Of a DNA stretch of 64,000 nucleotides, positions 20,376 to 29,869 are shown piece after piece. Source of the DNA: Herminiimonas arsenicoxydans (GTDB taxonomy: Bacteria > Pseudomonadota > Gammaproteobacteria > Burkholderiales > Burkholderiaceae_D); NCBI GenBank assembly GCA_000026125.1, contig CU207211.1:620001-684000 (forward strand), in the 5' to 3' direction. Numbering within the stretch: the first letter of the stretch is position 1; the number at the start of each line of letters is the position of its first letter. The translations under genes and the position numbers were made by a program. The notes beneath the pieces were generated by a model. It made no database searches, had not been told where the DNA came from, and worked only from the letters and a program-made list of their open reading frames with translations.

Positions 20376-20433
20376 GCCGGAACAATATCATGTCGCGTTA
20401 CAATACGCTCTGCCTGAAAAAGAGAGAACTGCT

Positions 20434-21249
20434 GTGACCTTCATCGATAAACTGTCTGCTGCATGGCAGACGCAAAATTCGCAACTTTGCATAGGCCTCG
20501 ATCCCGATCCGGCCAAATTTCCTGCACATTTGCAGGGAAAACCTGATGCCATCCTTGATTTTTGCAAGGCGATCATCGATGCAACGGCGGATGCCGCCTG
20601 TTCGTTCAAGCCGCAAATCGCCTATTTCGCCGCCTTGCGGGCGGAAGATCAGCTGGAAGAAATCTGCAAGTACCTGCGCGAACGTTATCCGCACATTCCT
20701 GTTGTGCTGGATGCCAAGCGCGGCGATATCGGTGCAACGGCCGAACAATATGCACGCGAAGCGTTCGAGCGTTACGGCGCCGACGCAGTGACGGTGAATC
20801 CCTATATGGGCTTTGATTCGGTGCAACCCTATCTGGAACGGCAGGACAAAGGCGTGATCGTGTTGTGTCGCACTTCCAATGCGGGCGGCTCCGATTTGCA
20901 ATTCCTGGATGTGGGCGGCCAGCCCTTGTATCAGCACGTGGCGCATCTGGTAGCGGACAAGTGGAATACCAATGGTCAATGCGCATTGGTGGTTGGCGCC
21001 ACCTTTCCGAACGAGCTGGCGCAAGTGCGTGCGATCGTCGGCGACATGCCTTTGCTGATACCCGGCATCGGTGCGCAGGGTGGCGATATCAAGGCGACGG
21101 TGGAAGCCGGTCGCACGGCGAACGGCACCGGCATGATGATCAATTCATCACGCGCCATTCTGTATGCCAAACCGGATGAGATGTTTGCGCAAGCCGCGCG
21201 TCAGGTTGCGCTGGAAACCAGGGATGCGATCAATCGTTTTTGCGTGTGA
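20434..21249 (+). CDS. pyrF: Orotidine 5'-phosphate decarboxylase (type 2)
   Basis: A 271-residue OMP decarboxylase of the longer subfamily, the last step of UMP synthesis. Seen are [22 protein letters not shown], the catalytic [18 protein letters not shown] (the Asp-Lys-Asp network), [13 protein letters not shown] and PGIGAQGGD for phosphate binding. GTG 20434 is chosen: the frame stays open far upstream, but family proteins start at MTFIDKL and AGAGAG lies ahead. The upstream extension overlaps the divergent transporter and is not coding. Confidence 0.95.
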
Positions 21250-21267
21250 TGCTGCCCGGGCTTCGTG

Positions 21268-21765
21268 TCATTGCCTAGTATCGAGGAAGTCCAGCAAGCC
21301 CTGCAATGCATGCGCCACGCTTTGCTCCCGTACTGCATGGCGATCGCCGCTGAAGATTTTTTGATCGACATGCACTTGCGCTCCGTGCGCCCAGCCGAAA
21401 CATACTAATCCGACCGGTTTGCCCGGCACTCCGCCATCCGGCCCGGCAATGCCGGTGGTGGAGAGCGCCACTGTGGCTCTGCTGTTGGCGAGCGCGCCCC
21501 GGCACATTGCGGCTGCAGTTTCCTTGCTGACGGCACCGTATTGCGCCAGCAGGCTTTCCGGCACCTTCAATAAATTCATTTTGGATGCGTTCGAATAGGT
21601 GACGAAGCCGCATTCGAACCATCCCGACGAACCGGCGATTTCTGTAATCGCCTGCGCCACGCCGCCGCCGGTGCAGGACTCGGTGGTCGCCAGCAGCAAG
21701 CCGCGTTCCTGCAAGCGTCGGCCTGCGCGTTCGGCCAATTCGAGAATGTTCTGCATGGTTTTCAC
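21268..21765 (-). CDS. pncC: CinA C-terminal family protein, nicotinamide-nucleotide amidase (PncC)
   Basis: A 165-residue stand-alone CinA C-terminal domain: LATTESCTGGGVAQAITEIAGSS (catalytic Ser in ESCTGG), FVTYSNASKMNLL, AVSKETAAAM and TGIAGPDGG. Family members deamidate nicotinamide mononucleotide in NAD salvage. Starts four bases after the pgpA stop in a thiL-pgpA-pncC operon. Catalytic residues are intact. Met at 21756 is a possible alternative start. Confidence 0.9.
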   Translation of the reverse strand: MKTMQNILELAERAGRRLQERGLLLATTESCTGGGVAQAITEIAGSSGWFECGFVTYSNASKMNLLKVPESLLAQYGAVSKETAAAMCRGALANSRATVALSTTGIAGPDGGVPGKPVGLVCFGWAHGAQVHVDQKIFSGDRHAVREQSVAHALQGLLDFLDTRQ

Positions 21766-21769
21766 CCGC

Positions 21770-22294
21770 CTAGAACGAGCGCCAGATGGCGAATGCCAGC
21801 AGCGTAAAAAATGCTGCCACGATATCGTCGAACATCACACCCATGCCACCCTTGAAACGTCGATCGAAATAAGCGATGGGTGGCGGCTTGACCATGTCGA
21901 AGAAGCGGAAGATGAGGAAGGCGTAAAACTGCGTCCACAAATCTGCCGGAGTGATGAATAGCAGCACCAGCCAGAAGGCGATGACTTCATCCCACACCAT
22001 GCTGCCATGATCGGCAACGCCGAGATCGCGGCCGGTTTTGGCACAGGCCCAGACGCCGACAAAAAAACCGGCGACGATCACTACCCACCAGTTGAACGGC
22101 GTGAAGAATGCCGGCCAGCGCAGGGACAGCACGTTGAACGACAGCCAGCCGAATAGCGTGCCGAAAGTGCCGGGCATGATTTTCGACAGGCCGCTGCCGA
22201 ATCCCTGCGCAATCATGTGCGCCGGGTGTGACAGCATGAAGCCGGAATTGGATTTGACGAGGGGGTTAGAGGATTGCGTGGAAGGTGAGCTCAT
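21770..22294 (-). CDS. pgpA: Phosphatidylglycerophosphatase A
   Basis: A 174-residue PgpA, which removes phosphate from phosphatidylglycerol phosphate at the inner membrane. Motifs are GFGSGLSKIMPGTFGTLFGW, DHGSMVWDEVIAFW (acidic site) and FRFFDMVKPPPIAYFDRR plus GGMGVMFDDIVAAFF. ATG 22294 follows the thiL stop with one base between (TGACATG); an earlier in-frame Met would lie inside thiL. Helices match the family. Confidence 0.94.
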   Translation of the reverse strand: MSSPSTQSSNPLVKSNSGFMLSHPAHMIAQGFGSGLSKIMPGTFGTLFGWLSFNVLSLRWPAFFTPFNWWVVIVAGFFVGVWACAKTGRDLGVADHGSMVWDEVIAFWLVLLFITPADLWTQFYAFLIFRFFDMVKPPPIAYFDRRFKGGMGVMFDDIVAAFFTLLAFAIWRSF

Positions 22295-22295
22295 G

Positions 22296-23258
22296 TCAGG
22301 CGAAATGGTCGAATGAAGCGAGTTGCAAGGCGAGGGGTTTGCCGTCGCCATCAATCAGGCGCGTGCCGGGCGCTGCTTCAATCACGCCGATGCGCGTGAC
22401 CGACGTTGCGGCAGACAGGGCTGCACCAAGCACGGCGTCGCGCTTGGATGCCGGTGCGGTGAAACACAATTCATAGTCGTCGCCGCCTGCCAGTGAAAAA
22501 CGACGACGCATCTCCAGCGTCTGTTGCTGCAGTGCGGTGCCGAGCGGCAGTGCATCGACCTGCAGCGTGGCGCCGACAGCGGATTTTTTCAGGATGTGGC
22601 CGAGATCGCCGATCAAGCCGTCGGATACATCGAGTGCAGAATGCGCAATCCCGCGCAAAGCCAGGCCAAGTGCAACCTGCGGCTGCGGCGTATGCAGACG
22701 CACGCAAGCGGCTTCCAGTGCAGCGGCATTCAGCGGGTATTCCTCGCGCAGCGCGCCGAGTGCCAGCCGTGCATCGCCCAGTGTGCCGGAGACCCAGATA
22801 TCGTCGCCGATTTGCGCCGTATCGCGCCGCAATGCCTGACCGACCGGCGTGTGGCCGAAAATCGTGATGCAGATATTCAGCGGGCCTTTGGTCGTGTCGC
22901 CGCCTATCAATTCGCAGTTGTGCATATCCGCCAGCGCAAACAGGCCGGCAGAGAATTGTTCCAGCCATTGCTCGTCGGCACGCGGCAATGCAAATGCCAG
23001 GGTAAATGCCTGCGGTTCCGCACCCATTGCCGCCAGATCGGACAGATTCACGGCCAGCGCTTTGTGGCCTAGCTTATAGGGATCGGCGCCGACGAAAAAA
23101 TGCCGTCCTTCAACCAGCATGTCGGTTGAAATTGCGGTTTGCGTGTCTGCCTCTTGCATGAGTAGCGCGCAATCGTCTCCGATGCCGAGCGTGGCGCGGT
23201 TTTTGGGGTGAGCGTGACGCACGAAATAACGCGCGATCAAATCGAATTCGGACAACAT
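22296..23258 (-). CDS. thiL: Thiamine-monophosphate kinase
   Basis: A 320-residue ThiL, making thiamine pyrophosphate. Seen are LGIGDDCALL (metal/nucleotide), ISTDMLVEGRHFF, AVNLSDLAAMGAEP, LIGGDTTKGP and HSALDVSDGLIGDLGHILK. Start ATG 23258 gives the usual N-terminus MLSEFDLIARYF; the frame's 21-codon upstream extension is not conserved in style. First gene of thiL-pgpA-pncC. Confidence 0.95.
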   Translation of the reverse strand: MLSEFDLIARYFVRHAHPKNRATLGIGDDCALLMQEADTQTAISTDMLVEGRHFFVGADPYKLGHKALAVNLSDLAAMGAEPQAFTLAFALPRADEQWLEQFSAGLFALADMHNCELIGGDTTKGPLNICITIFGHTPVGQALRRDTAQIGDDIWVSGTLGDARLALGALREEYPLNAAALEAACVRLHTPQPQVALGLALRGIAHSALDVSDGLIGDLGHILKKSAVGATLQVDALPLGTALQQQTLEMRRRFSLAGGDDYELCFTAPASKRDAVLGAALSAATSVTRIGVIEAAPGTRLIDGDGKPLALQLASFDHFA

Positions 23259-23329
23259 GCAGTAATTGTACAGAAGGAAGTGTCGGTCTTTGCAGACTAT
23301 GCAATTTGACCGGATATGCAAGTGCAGAG

Positions 23330-23391
23330 TAGATGAAACGCGGCCCTTATTCGTCGTTCCTGTTCGCGAAAATGGTGCAGCGTTTCATCTA
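23330..23391. repeat. 12-bp inverted repeat upstream of thiL
   Basis: TAGATGAAACGC at 23330-23341 and its exact complement at 23380-23391, 38 bases apart, in the gap between the reductase stop and the thiL start. No T run follows on either strand, so it is not a clear terminator. Confidence 0.55.
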
Positions 23392-23428
23392 GTGGATGGG
23401 ACGTGAAAATCTGGCGCATTGCGCCGTA

Positions 23429-24640
23429 TCAGCTGGCGGTTTCGTCCACCTTGGCGCTGGCTGCTTGCCCCAGCGCAGCGAGCAGCTCCTGACGAATCGC
23501 ATTGTCATGCGGCGATACGCCAAAGCCTGCCATGATCCCGTCAGCATCGTAAAAACGGCAGATTCTGCGGCCGGTTTCCGTGGTTTCGCCTATCCAGTTC
23601 CCGGTCGCGACGATCTGCGGCATGGGTGGAATCAATGCCAGCGGATAGCTTGGCGTTTTGATCAGCACCGGCGCCGGTTTCAAATCGATCTCGGTGCGTT
23701 CGCCGCTCAGTGTGCGGGCAATGGCGCGACCGGCCGTCATGATCGGTGCGATGTACGGCAGAATGCGCGTGCTGCCGTCAGCCGGCCAGGTGTATTCGGC
23801 GCAGTCGCCCAGGGCGTAGATATCTGTGGCACTGGTTTGTCCGGTGCTATCGATGATGATGCCGCGACCGGTTTTGAGTTGCGCCGCATGCGCCAGACGC
23901 AGGTCCGGCCGCAGACCAACGGCGGACAGCACGACATCGGTTTCTACCGTATTGCCGTCGGCCAGCGTCACGCGCAGGTCGGTGCCGGCCTGACTGACGG
24001 TTTCTGCCACTGTGCCCAGATGGAAGGTGACGCCGCGTGCGATCAGCGCGGCTTGCAAGCCTTCCGACAAGGCCGGGGCCGCCAGCGCAGCCAGCGGTCG
24101 GCTACTTGGATCTATCAGTGTGACGGCGTGTCCGGCACCAGCCAGATCGTCGGCAAATTCGCAGCCGATCAAACCGGCACCGAGGATGGTGATACGTACC
24201 GGATTCGCATTGTTCGGCGCACTGATGCGTTCGCGAAATGCTGCGTAATCGTCGATGTGATTAACCGACAGTACCTGATCTGCAGCATCTCCCTTCAGAC
24301 CCAGTTGTATCGTTTGCGCGCCGACCGCGAGTACCAGTTTTTCAAACTCGAATGTGCCGCCGCTGGTGTCCACCGTTTTGGCTGTGGTATCGATGCCGTT
24401 GACGCGGGTGTCGGTCATCAGCGTGGCATTCAGTTGTTCTGCCATCTGCGTTGCGCTGTGCGTAACCAGTTGCTGCGCGCCCTTGCCTTGGGCAAAGGCA
24501 TTCGACAGCATCGGCTTCGAATAAAAGCCGCCGCTGTCTTCCGTGATCATGATCAGCGGCGTCGTTTTGTCCAGTTTGCGAAATTCGCGTGCAACGGTAT
24601 AGCCGGCGAGTCCTGCTCCGATAATGATGATGGGTTTCAT
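23429..24640 (-). CDS. FAD-dependent NAD(P)H oxidoreductase, rubredoxin reductase type
   Basis: A 403-residue two-dinucleotide-domain flavoprotein. The N-terminal FAD motif is MKPIIIIGAGLAGYTVAREF and the NAD motif is RITILGAGLIGCEFADDL (about 145-165). The second FAD contact is DIYALGDCAEY (about 275). It resembles rubredoxin-NAD+ reductases, and a rubredoxin gene lies directly upstream on the same strand, so it probably feeds NAD(P)H electrons to that rubredoxin. ATG 24640 is chosen since AAGG sits 6 bases ahead and the FAD fold begins there. Confidence 0.9.
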   Translation of the reverse strand: MKPIIIIGAGLAGYTVAREFRKLDKTTPLIMITEDSGGFYSKPMLSNAFAQGKGAQQLVTHSATQMAEQLNATLMTDTRVNGIDTTAKTVDTSGGTFEFEKLVLAVGAQTIQLGLKGDAADQVLSVNHIDDYAAFRERISAPNNANPVRITILGAGLIGCEFADDLAGAGHAVTLIDPSSRPLAALAAPALSEGLQAALIARGVTFHLGTVAETVSQAGTDLRVTLADGNTVETDVVLSAVGLRPDLRLAHAAQLKTGRGIIIDSTGQTSATDIYALGDCAEYTWPADGSTRILPYIAPIMTAGRAIARTLSGERTEIDLKPAPVLIKTPSYPLALIPPMPQIVATGNWIGETTETGRRICRFYDADGIMAGFGVSPHDNAIRQELLAALGQAASAKVDETAS

Positions 24641-24756
24641 GTACATCCTTAATGTCAAAATGCCGCGCCGGAATTTTCCGGCACGGCATGTCCGCTTGCA
24701 GCACTGCGATGTGCAGTCGCTGCAAGCGTTATCAAATTACGCCTGGAATCGTTATT

Positions 24757-24921
24757 TTAAATCTGCACCATTTCAAAATCGACTTTGGCAACGCCGCACT
24801 CAGGGCATTCCCAGTCGGCTGGTATGTCAGCCCATTTGGTGCCGGGTGCGATGCCGTCTTCCGGCATGCCTGCCGCTTCGTCGTAGATAAAACCGCAAAC
24901 GATGCATTGATACTTGTTCAT
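24757..24921 (-). CDS. Rubredoxin
   Basis: A 54-residue rubredoxin. The four iron ligands appear as two knuckles, [11 protein letters not shown] (Cys6, Cys9) and [13 protein letters not shown] (Cys39, Cys42); the aromatic core residues are in place. It is a one-electron carrier in the cytoplasm. The next gene downstream encodes the matching reductase (117-bp gap), suggesting an NADH - reductase - rubredoxin chain for an alkane hydroxylase or for oxygen/NO detoxification; the terminal partner is not in view. Length and cysteine spacing are normal. Confidence 0.95.
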   Translation of the reverse strand: MNKYQCIVCGFIYDEAAGMPEDGIAPGTKWADIPADWECPECGVAKVDFEMVQI

Positions 24922-25565
24922 GATAATTCCTTAATGAATCATTGTGTATGAGTTGTGGTGAGTACGGGTGAATCCTGATTTTTTACGCCTCATTGCAGCC
25001 TGTGCGGACAATAGCGCCTGGCGTGCATTCTTCTGTTCCGGTCAGGGCGGCAAACCGTTTGGCGGCCATTTCCAGCCTGCGCTGGAACGCGACTGCGTAT
25101 ACTTTGGATACATCGATTGCTCATCAAATTCAGCCACGGCTGCCATATTACCTCCTTCAATTGCGGGATGGCGGAACTTTGGATGCATCTTGTCGACCTC
25201 GCAGGCTTCGTCTTCGATGGCAGTTGCCAGTATTTTGCCGGTGTTATTCATGCTTCCTGGTACAGCAGAATCAGGTGGCCGTGTGCACACATGACTTCCC
25301 ATTCCTTGCGTCTGCAAATTTTTTTGCGCCATCGTTGGCATCCTTGTTATTCGTGTAAAAACAAATTGTTCAAGTGCGAACAACGCCAGGGAAGTAACAG
25401 GAAATGTTGCTTATACACAAAGTTAATAGGAAACATGAAGGTGATAGTTTTGTCATTTCTTTTAGGTTGTATATAAGTAAAAACACGTATAAAAATAAAA
25501 ATCACGAATGACGGCTCTGCTAGAATGAAATGCTTTCCTACACTCAAAAAGGATGGCTGCTTAGT
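24922..25565. other. Long intergenic region before maeB
   Basis: About 640 bases. Open frames occur on both strands (longest on the minus strand, 25042-25383, 113 codons), but none has a recognisable domain, ribosome site or family resemblance. The last 150 bases are AT-rich and probably hold the maeB promoter. A decayed gene cannot be excluded. Confidence 0.4.
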
Positions 25566-27878
25566 ATGGATTCGAATATTGACAAGAAAGAAGAACTCCG
25601 CCTCCAGTTACGACAGGCCGCACTTGAGTATCACGAGTTTCCCACTCCCGGAAAAATCAGCGTCACCCCTACCAAGCAGGTTACCAATCAGCGCGATCTG
25701 GCCCTGGCGTATACGCCGGGCGTAGCGGTCGCCTGTGAAGAAATTGCTGCCAATCCGGCCGATTCCTATCGCTATACCTCGCGCGGCAACCTGGTAGCAG
25801 TCATCACTAACGGCACCGCAGTCCTGGGTCTGGGTAACATCGGCCCCCTCGCGGCCAAGCCTGTGATGGAAGGCAAGGGCGTGCTGTTCAAGAAATTTGC
25901 CGGTATCGATGTATTTGATATCGAAATCAACGAAACTGATCCCGATAAATTGTGCGACATCATCGCCTCGCTGGAACCTACTTTCGGCGGCATCAATCTG
26001 GAAGACATCAAGGCGCCGGAATGTTTCTACATCGAGCGTACCTTGCGCGAGCGGATGAAAATCCCGGTCTTCCATGACGATCAGCACGGCACCGCAATCA
26101 TCGTCGCCGCCGCGATCCTGAATGGATTGAAAGTCGTCGGGAAAACAATACAGAATACCAAGCTGGTCGTGTCCGGCGCAGGGGCTGCGGCGCTCGCCTG
26201 CCTGGATTTGCTGGTTGATCTCGGCTTCCCGCTGGAAAATATTTTCGTCACCGATCTGGCCGGCGTGGTGTATCACGGGCGGGTCGAATTGATGGATCCG
26301 GCCAAGGAAAGATTTGCGCAAAAAACCGATGCGCGCAAGCTGGCGGATGTCATCGGCGGCGCCGATGTTTTTCTCGGCGTGTCCGGCGGCGGGGTATTGA
26401 AACCCGATATGGTGGCTGCGATGGCCGACCGGCCGCTGATTCTGGCGCTGGCCAATCCGACCCCCGAAATTCTGCCGGAAGAAGTACGCGCAGTACGCAG
26501 CGATGCGGTGATTGCGACCGGGCGTTCCGACTATCCGAATCAGGTCAACAACGTCCTGTGCTTTCCTTACATCTTCCGCGGTGCGCTGGATTGCGGCGCG
26601 ACCACGATTACGCGTGAGATGGAAATCGCGGCCGTGCACGCGATTGCGCAACTGGCGCAGGCCGAGCAATCCGATATTGTTGCCACCACTTACGGCATCA
26701 ATAATCTGAGCTTCGGGCCCGACTACATTATTCCGATGCCGTTTGATCCGCGCCTGATGATCAAGATCGCAATGGCAGTGGCGAAGGCGGCGGAAGAGTG
26801 CGGTGTGGCTGCGCGTCCGATCAAGGACATGGAAGCCTACGCGGATAAATTGCAGCAATTCGTTTATCGCAGCGGTACCTTCATGAAGCCCATCTTCCAG
26901 ATTGCGAAATCGACGCCGTCGGATTTGAAGCGCATCGTTTATGCAGAAGCGGAAGAAGAGCGCGTGCTGCGCGCGGTACAGGTAGTGGTCGATGAAAAAT
27001 TGGCAAGACCTATTCTGATCGGCCGTCCGGCTGTGCTGTTGCAGCGTATCGAGCGTTTTGGCTTGCGCATCAAGCCGGATATCGATTTCACCATCATCAA
27101 TCCCGAGCACGACGATCGCTATCGCGATTTCTGGCAAACGTATCTGGCCATGACCTTGCGCAAAGGCGTGACCGAACAGTACGCGAAACTGGAAATGCGT
27201 CGCCGTCATACCCTGATCGGCGCAATGGCTATTCACAAGAAATACGCCGACGGCATGATATGCGGCACTTTCGGTACGACAGATCTGCATCTCAAATATG
27301 TCGAACAGGTGCTGGGCAAGCGTGCCGGCGTCAACTCGTATGCGGCGATGAATTGCGTGATTATGTCGGATCGCCAGTTGTTCCTGGTCGATACGCACGT
27401 CAATGAAAATCCGAGCGCGGAGCAACTGGCCGAGATCACGATACTGGCAGCGGAAGAAATGCGCCGCTTCGGTATGCCGCCGCGCGCTGCCTTGCTGTCG
27501 CATTCCAATTTCGGTTCAAGCAATAGTGAATCGGCGCAAAAAATGCGCAAGGTGCTGCAACTGGTCAGGGAGCGCGCTCCCGATCTGGAGATAGATGGCG
27601 AGATGCATGGTGACCTTGCAATGAATGCGGTGGAATTGAAAAAGGCGATGCCGGATTCGGCCTTGAAAGGCGATGCCAATCTGCTGGTCTTCCCGAACAT
27701 CGATTCCGCCAATATTGCCTACAACCTGCTGAAAACGACAGTCGGTAACGGTGTGGCGATCGGGCCGATACTGCTCGGTTGCGACAAGCCGGTACATATT
27801 CTGACGCCATCGGCAACCGTGCGGCGCATAGTCAACATGACGGCACTGTGTGTGGCGGATGCGGTAGCGGAACGCTAG
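25566..27878 (+). CDS. maeB: NADP-dependent malic enzyme with phosphotransacetylase-like domain
   Basis: A 770-residue MaeB. The malic-enzyme part (about 1-430) shows [45 protein letters not shown] (metal site) and [16 protein letters not shown] (NADP fold). The C-terminal phosphotransacetylase-like part (about 440-770) ends [18 protein letters not shown]. It decarboxylates malate to pyruvate and supplies NADPH; the PTA-like part is usually regulatory. ATG 25566 is preferred by family N-termini; AAGGA is 12 bases away, so ATG 25530 remains possible. Confidence 0.96.
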   Translation: MDSNIDKKEELRLQLRQAALEYHEFPTPGKISVTPTKQVTNQRDLALAYTPGVAVACEEIAANPADSYRYTSRGNLVAVITNGTAVLGLGNIGPLAAKPVMEGKGVLFKKFAGIDVFDIEINETDPDKLCDIIASLEPTFGGINLEDIKAPECFYIERTLRERMKIPVFHDDQHGTAIIVAAAILNGLKVVGKTIQNTKLVVSGAGAAALACLDLLVDLGFPLENIFVTDLAGVVYHGRVELMDPAKERFAQKTDARKLADVIGGADVFLGVSGGGVLKPDMVAAMADRPLILALANPTPEILPEEVRAVRSDAVIATGRSDYPNQVNNVLCFPYIFRGALDCGATTITREMEIAAVHAIAQLAQAEQSDIVATTYGINNLSFGPDYIIPMPFDPRLMIKIAMAVAKAAEECGVAARPIKDMEAYADKLQQFVYRSGTFMKPIFQIAKSTPSDLKRIVYAEAEEERVLRAVQVVVDEKLARPILIGRPAVLLQRIERFGLRIKPDIDFTIINPEHDDRYRDFWQTYLAMTLRKGVTEQYAKLEMRRRHTLIGAMAIHKKYADGMICGTFGTTDLHLKYVEQVLGKRAGVNSYAAMNCVIMSDRQLFLVDTHVNENPSAEQLAEITILAAEEMRRFGMPPRAALLSHSNFGSSNSESAQKMRKVLQLVRERAPDLEIDGEMHGDLAMNAVELKKAMPDSALKGDANLLVFPNIDSANIAYNLLKTTVGNGVAIGPILLGCDKPVHILTPSATVRRIVNMTALCVADAVAER

Positions 27879-27895
27879 ATAGTCTGTAAAAAACA

Positions 27896-27932
27896 AAAGC
27901 CGCCCGGCATCGCTACCGGGCGGCTTTTTTTA
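27896..27932. terminator. Bidirectional terminator between maeB and the 5'-nucleotidase gene
   Basis: Stem GCCGCCCGG (27899-27907) with CCGGGCGGC (27916-27924), A run on the left and seven T on the right. It sits between two convergent genes and can serve both. Confidence 0.93.
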
Positions 27933-27943
27933 TTGCTGCGGGC

Positions 27944-28873
27944 TCAGTTACTCTTGCTGTTCCCGGCTTCGCCGCGCAAAGGCACGCGACCGGTTTGCAC
28001 CAGCGGTGAGGCGCGATCGCAATGGCCGGCTTGATCGTCGAAAAACATGTGCGGCTTGAATGCGGCCAGCACATCCGACTTTGCAACGCCGCCCATGAAA
28101 AAAGTTTCGTCTATCGTCACATCCCAAGCGCGCAGCGTGCGGATGACCCGCTCGTGCGCCGGTGACGAGCGCGCAGTGACCAGCGCCGTGCGTATCGGTG
28201 GCGTGGCGCTGCCTTGTGCATTCCTGAAGCTGTTCTGAATGAAGGACAGGGCTTTCAGCAAGCGTGCGAATGGTCCTTCCGGCAGTGGCTTCAAGGCATT
28301 TTCATGTTCGTGCTTCTCGAATGCCTCGATGCCCTGGGTTTGATAGATCAGTTCCGATTCGTCGGAAAAAATCACGGCATCGCCATCGAATGCAATCCGG
28401 ATCTGATCCAGTTCTTCCAGCGCATTTGCAGGTTTCTGATACAGCAGTGCAGCGGCGACATTGGAGTTGACGGCTGCCTGCACGTCGTCTTCGTGCAAGG
28501 ATAAAAACAGGCTGACATTGAATGCCTGCAGATACGGTGCCAGCGAAGCGCCGCCCGACAGTACGGCACGCGTGATGTCGAGATCGTAATGCTTGATTGA
28601 ATTGAAAATGCGCATCGATGTTTCAGTCGAATTGCGCGACATGATGACGACTTCGACCAGGCGCTGATCCGGCGTCAATGCATTGAGCTTGAGCAGCGCG
28701 CGCACCAGCGCGAAACCGGCACCGAGTTTGAGAATTTCATTTTCATGGTCGAGTTGATGCCGACGATACGCTTCCAGACCCTCGTTGCGGAATATGGCTT
28801 CTTCCACTTCCAGATCGAACAGCGCACGCGAGGAAATTCCAACTACCAGCAAGCGATCGAGTGAGACAGGCAT
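27944..28873 (-). CDS. 5'-nucleotidase (NT5C1-like family)
   Basis: A 309-residue protein of the cytosolic 5'-nucleotidase family (Pfam 5-nucleotidase). The N-terminus is LDRLLVVGISSRALFDLE; central motifs are VVIMSRNSTETSMRIFNSI and SLHEDDVQAAVN. The HAD-like segment IAFDGDAVIFSDESE holds the DxD pair, and FFMGGVAKSDVLAAFKPHMFFDDQ ends it. It should dephosphorylate nucleoside monophosphates. Single gene, convergent with maeB. Confidence 0.88.
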   Translation of the reverse strand: MPVSLDRLLVVGISSRALFDLEVEEAIFRNEGLEAYRRHQLDHENEILKLGAGFALVRALLKLNALTPDQRLVEVVIMSRNSTETSMRIFNSIKHYDLDITRAVLSGGASLAPYLQAFNVSLFLSLHEDDVQAAVNSNVAAALLYQKPANALEELDQIRIAFDGDAVIFSDESELIYQTQGIEAFEKHEHENALKPLPEGPFARLLKALSFIQNSFRNAQGSATPPIRTALVTARSSPAHERVIRTLRAWDVTIDETFFMGGVAKSDVLAAFKPHMFFDDQAGHCDRASPLVQTGRVPLRGEAGNSKSN

Positions 28874-29014
28874 GATGCGATTTTCTCTTTGGTTATTCTG
28901 TATTGACAGGCAAGGGCAAGTAAAATGGATGTCGGATACTGTTGCATGGAAAGTCAGGAATCATTATAAGCATTCCGCCTTGCACAATCTTTTTCAGCAT
29001 CCAATAGAGGCGCA

Positions 29015-29398
29015 ATGAAGGAAGCAATAAGAGCGTGGGCCAGACGTATCAAGCGTGATGTGATGGTGTTGTGGTTTGCACGCAAACATCCGGATACGCC
29101 GCTGCTGGCTAAAGTCATTTGCGTGCTGGCTATACTGTATGCCTTAAGTCCGATCGATCTGGTGCCGGATTTTGTGCCGATACTCGGCTATGTAGACGAC
29201 ATGCTGTTGCTGCCGGCGCTGATCTGGCTTGCCGTGCGCCTGCTGCCGCCGCAAGTACTTGCTTCTTGCCGGGAGCAGGCAAACAACTGGATGAGCCAAC
29301 AAGACCGCAAGCCAACGAGCTATGTCGGCGCTGTCATTGTGGTGCTGCTCTGGGGTGTTGCGACCTATCTTGTCTGGCGCTGGATATCAATCGCTTGA
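29015..29398 (+). CDS. YkvA/DUF1232 membrane protein
   Basis: A 127-residue protein with the DUF1232 core LAILYALSPIDLVPDFVPILGYVDDMLLLPALIW (split here as one hydrophobic hairpin, about 35-75) and a C-terminal helix (VGAVIVVLLWGVATYLVW). The basic N-terminus suggests an inside location. Function unknown for the family. ATG 29015 follows GAGG. Confidence 0.85.
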   Translation: MKEAIRAWARRIKRDVMVLWFARKHPDTPLLAKVICVLAILYALSPIDLVPDFVPILGYVDDMLLLPALIWLAVRLLPPQVLASCREQANNWMSQQDRKPTSYVGAVIVVLLWGVATYLVWRWISIA

Positions 29399-29427
29399 TG
29401 CGGGAACCGGCCGTCTTGCCGACAGTA

Positions 29428-29685
29428 TTATTTTTGTTCTTCTTCGTCCTTGTCGTAAAACGATACGCGTACAGCGCGTGTGCGCTGCAGTTTTTTCAAG
29501 CCGGCCTTGGTGCCGAGGTAGGCGGAAAGCAGGCAATACAGCAGCGCCATCCAGCCCAGGTAGTAGACGCCTACAAAAGGCAATACGATAACCAGCACGG
29601 TCGAGAAGAAATCGCGCTTGTTCAGCGTAATCCAGTAATGCGACAATGCGTAAACAATAAAGAGCCCGATAAAACCTAACAGCAT
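29428..29685 (-). CDS. Small two-helix membrane protein, unrecognised
   Basis: An 85-residue protein: helix MLLGFIGLFIVYALSHYW, then FFSTVLVIVLPFVGVYYLGWMALLYCLLSAY and a charged tail ending DKDEEEQK. ATG 29685 is chosen because GAGGGG lies 6-11 bases ahead and the membrane segment begins there. I recognise no family. Convergent with the YkvA gene. Confidence 0.6.
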   Translation of the reverse strand: MLLGFIGLFIVYALSHYWITLNKRDFFSTVLVIVLPFVGVYYLGWMALLYCLLSAYLGTKAGLKKLQRTRAVRVSFYDKDEEEQK

Positions 29686-29813
29686 GATGTGTCCCCTCGA
29701 TACAGATAGTATGCGCATTCTAGCATTTGAAATTTTCAATGCCCGTTTTAATGTGCGTACGGTTGGCGCTTACCATGGTTGCTATTTTCCCATCAATATA
29801 TGAGTGATGGAAT

Positions 29814-29836
29814 AAGTTGCTTTTTAAATGCATATT
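29814..29836. promoter_or_regulatory. NsrR-like operator before nsrR
   Basis: AAGTTGCTTTT - T - AAATGCATATT matches the known 11-1-11 NsrR consensus (AAGATGYNTTT N AAANRCATCTT) with about one mismatch per half. It lies 34 bases before the regulator start, suggesting autorepression. Confidence 0.7.
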
Positions 29837-29869
29837 TAATAGAATGTTCGTACTGGAGCGCGCTGGCTG

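Noticed and set aside
20077..20433. N-terminal extension of pyrF
   Set aside because: It lies within the divergent EamA gene and family proteins begin at the GTG at 20434.
23396..24652. A 418-codon plus-strand open frame opposite the reductase gene
   Set aside because: Antisense of a gene with two dinucleotide-binding motifs; no domain of its own.
25042..25383. A 113-codon minus-strand frame in the gap before maeB
   Set aside because: No ribosome site, no domain and no similarity in style to neighbours; kept only as an intergenic note.
25608..27503. A 631-codon open frame on the minus strand across maeB
   Set aside because: It is antisense to a clear malic enzyme gene, has a His/Arg-rich composition with no domain, and arises from codon bias.
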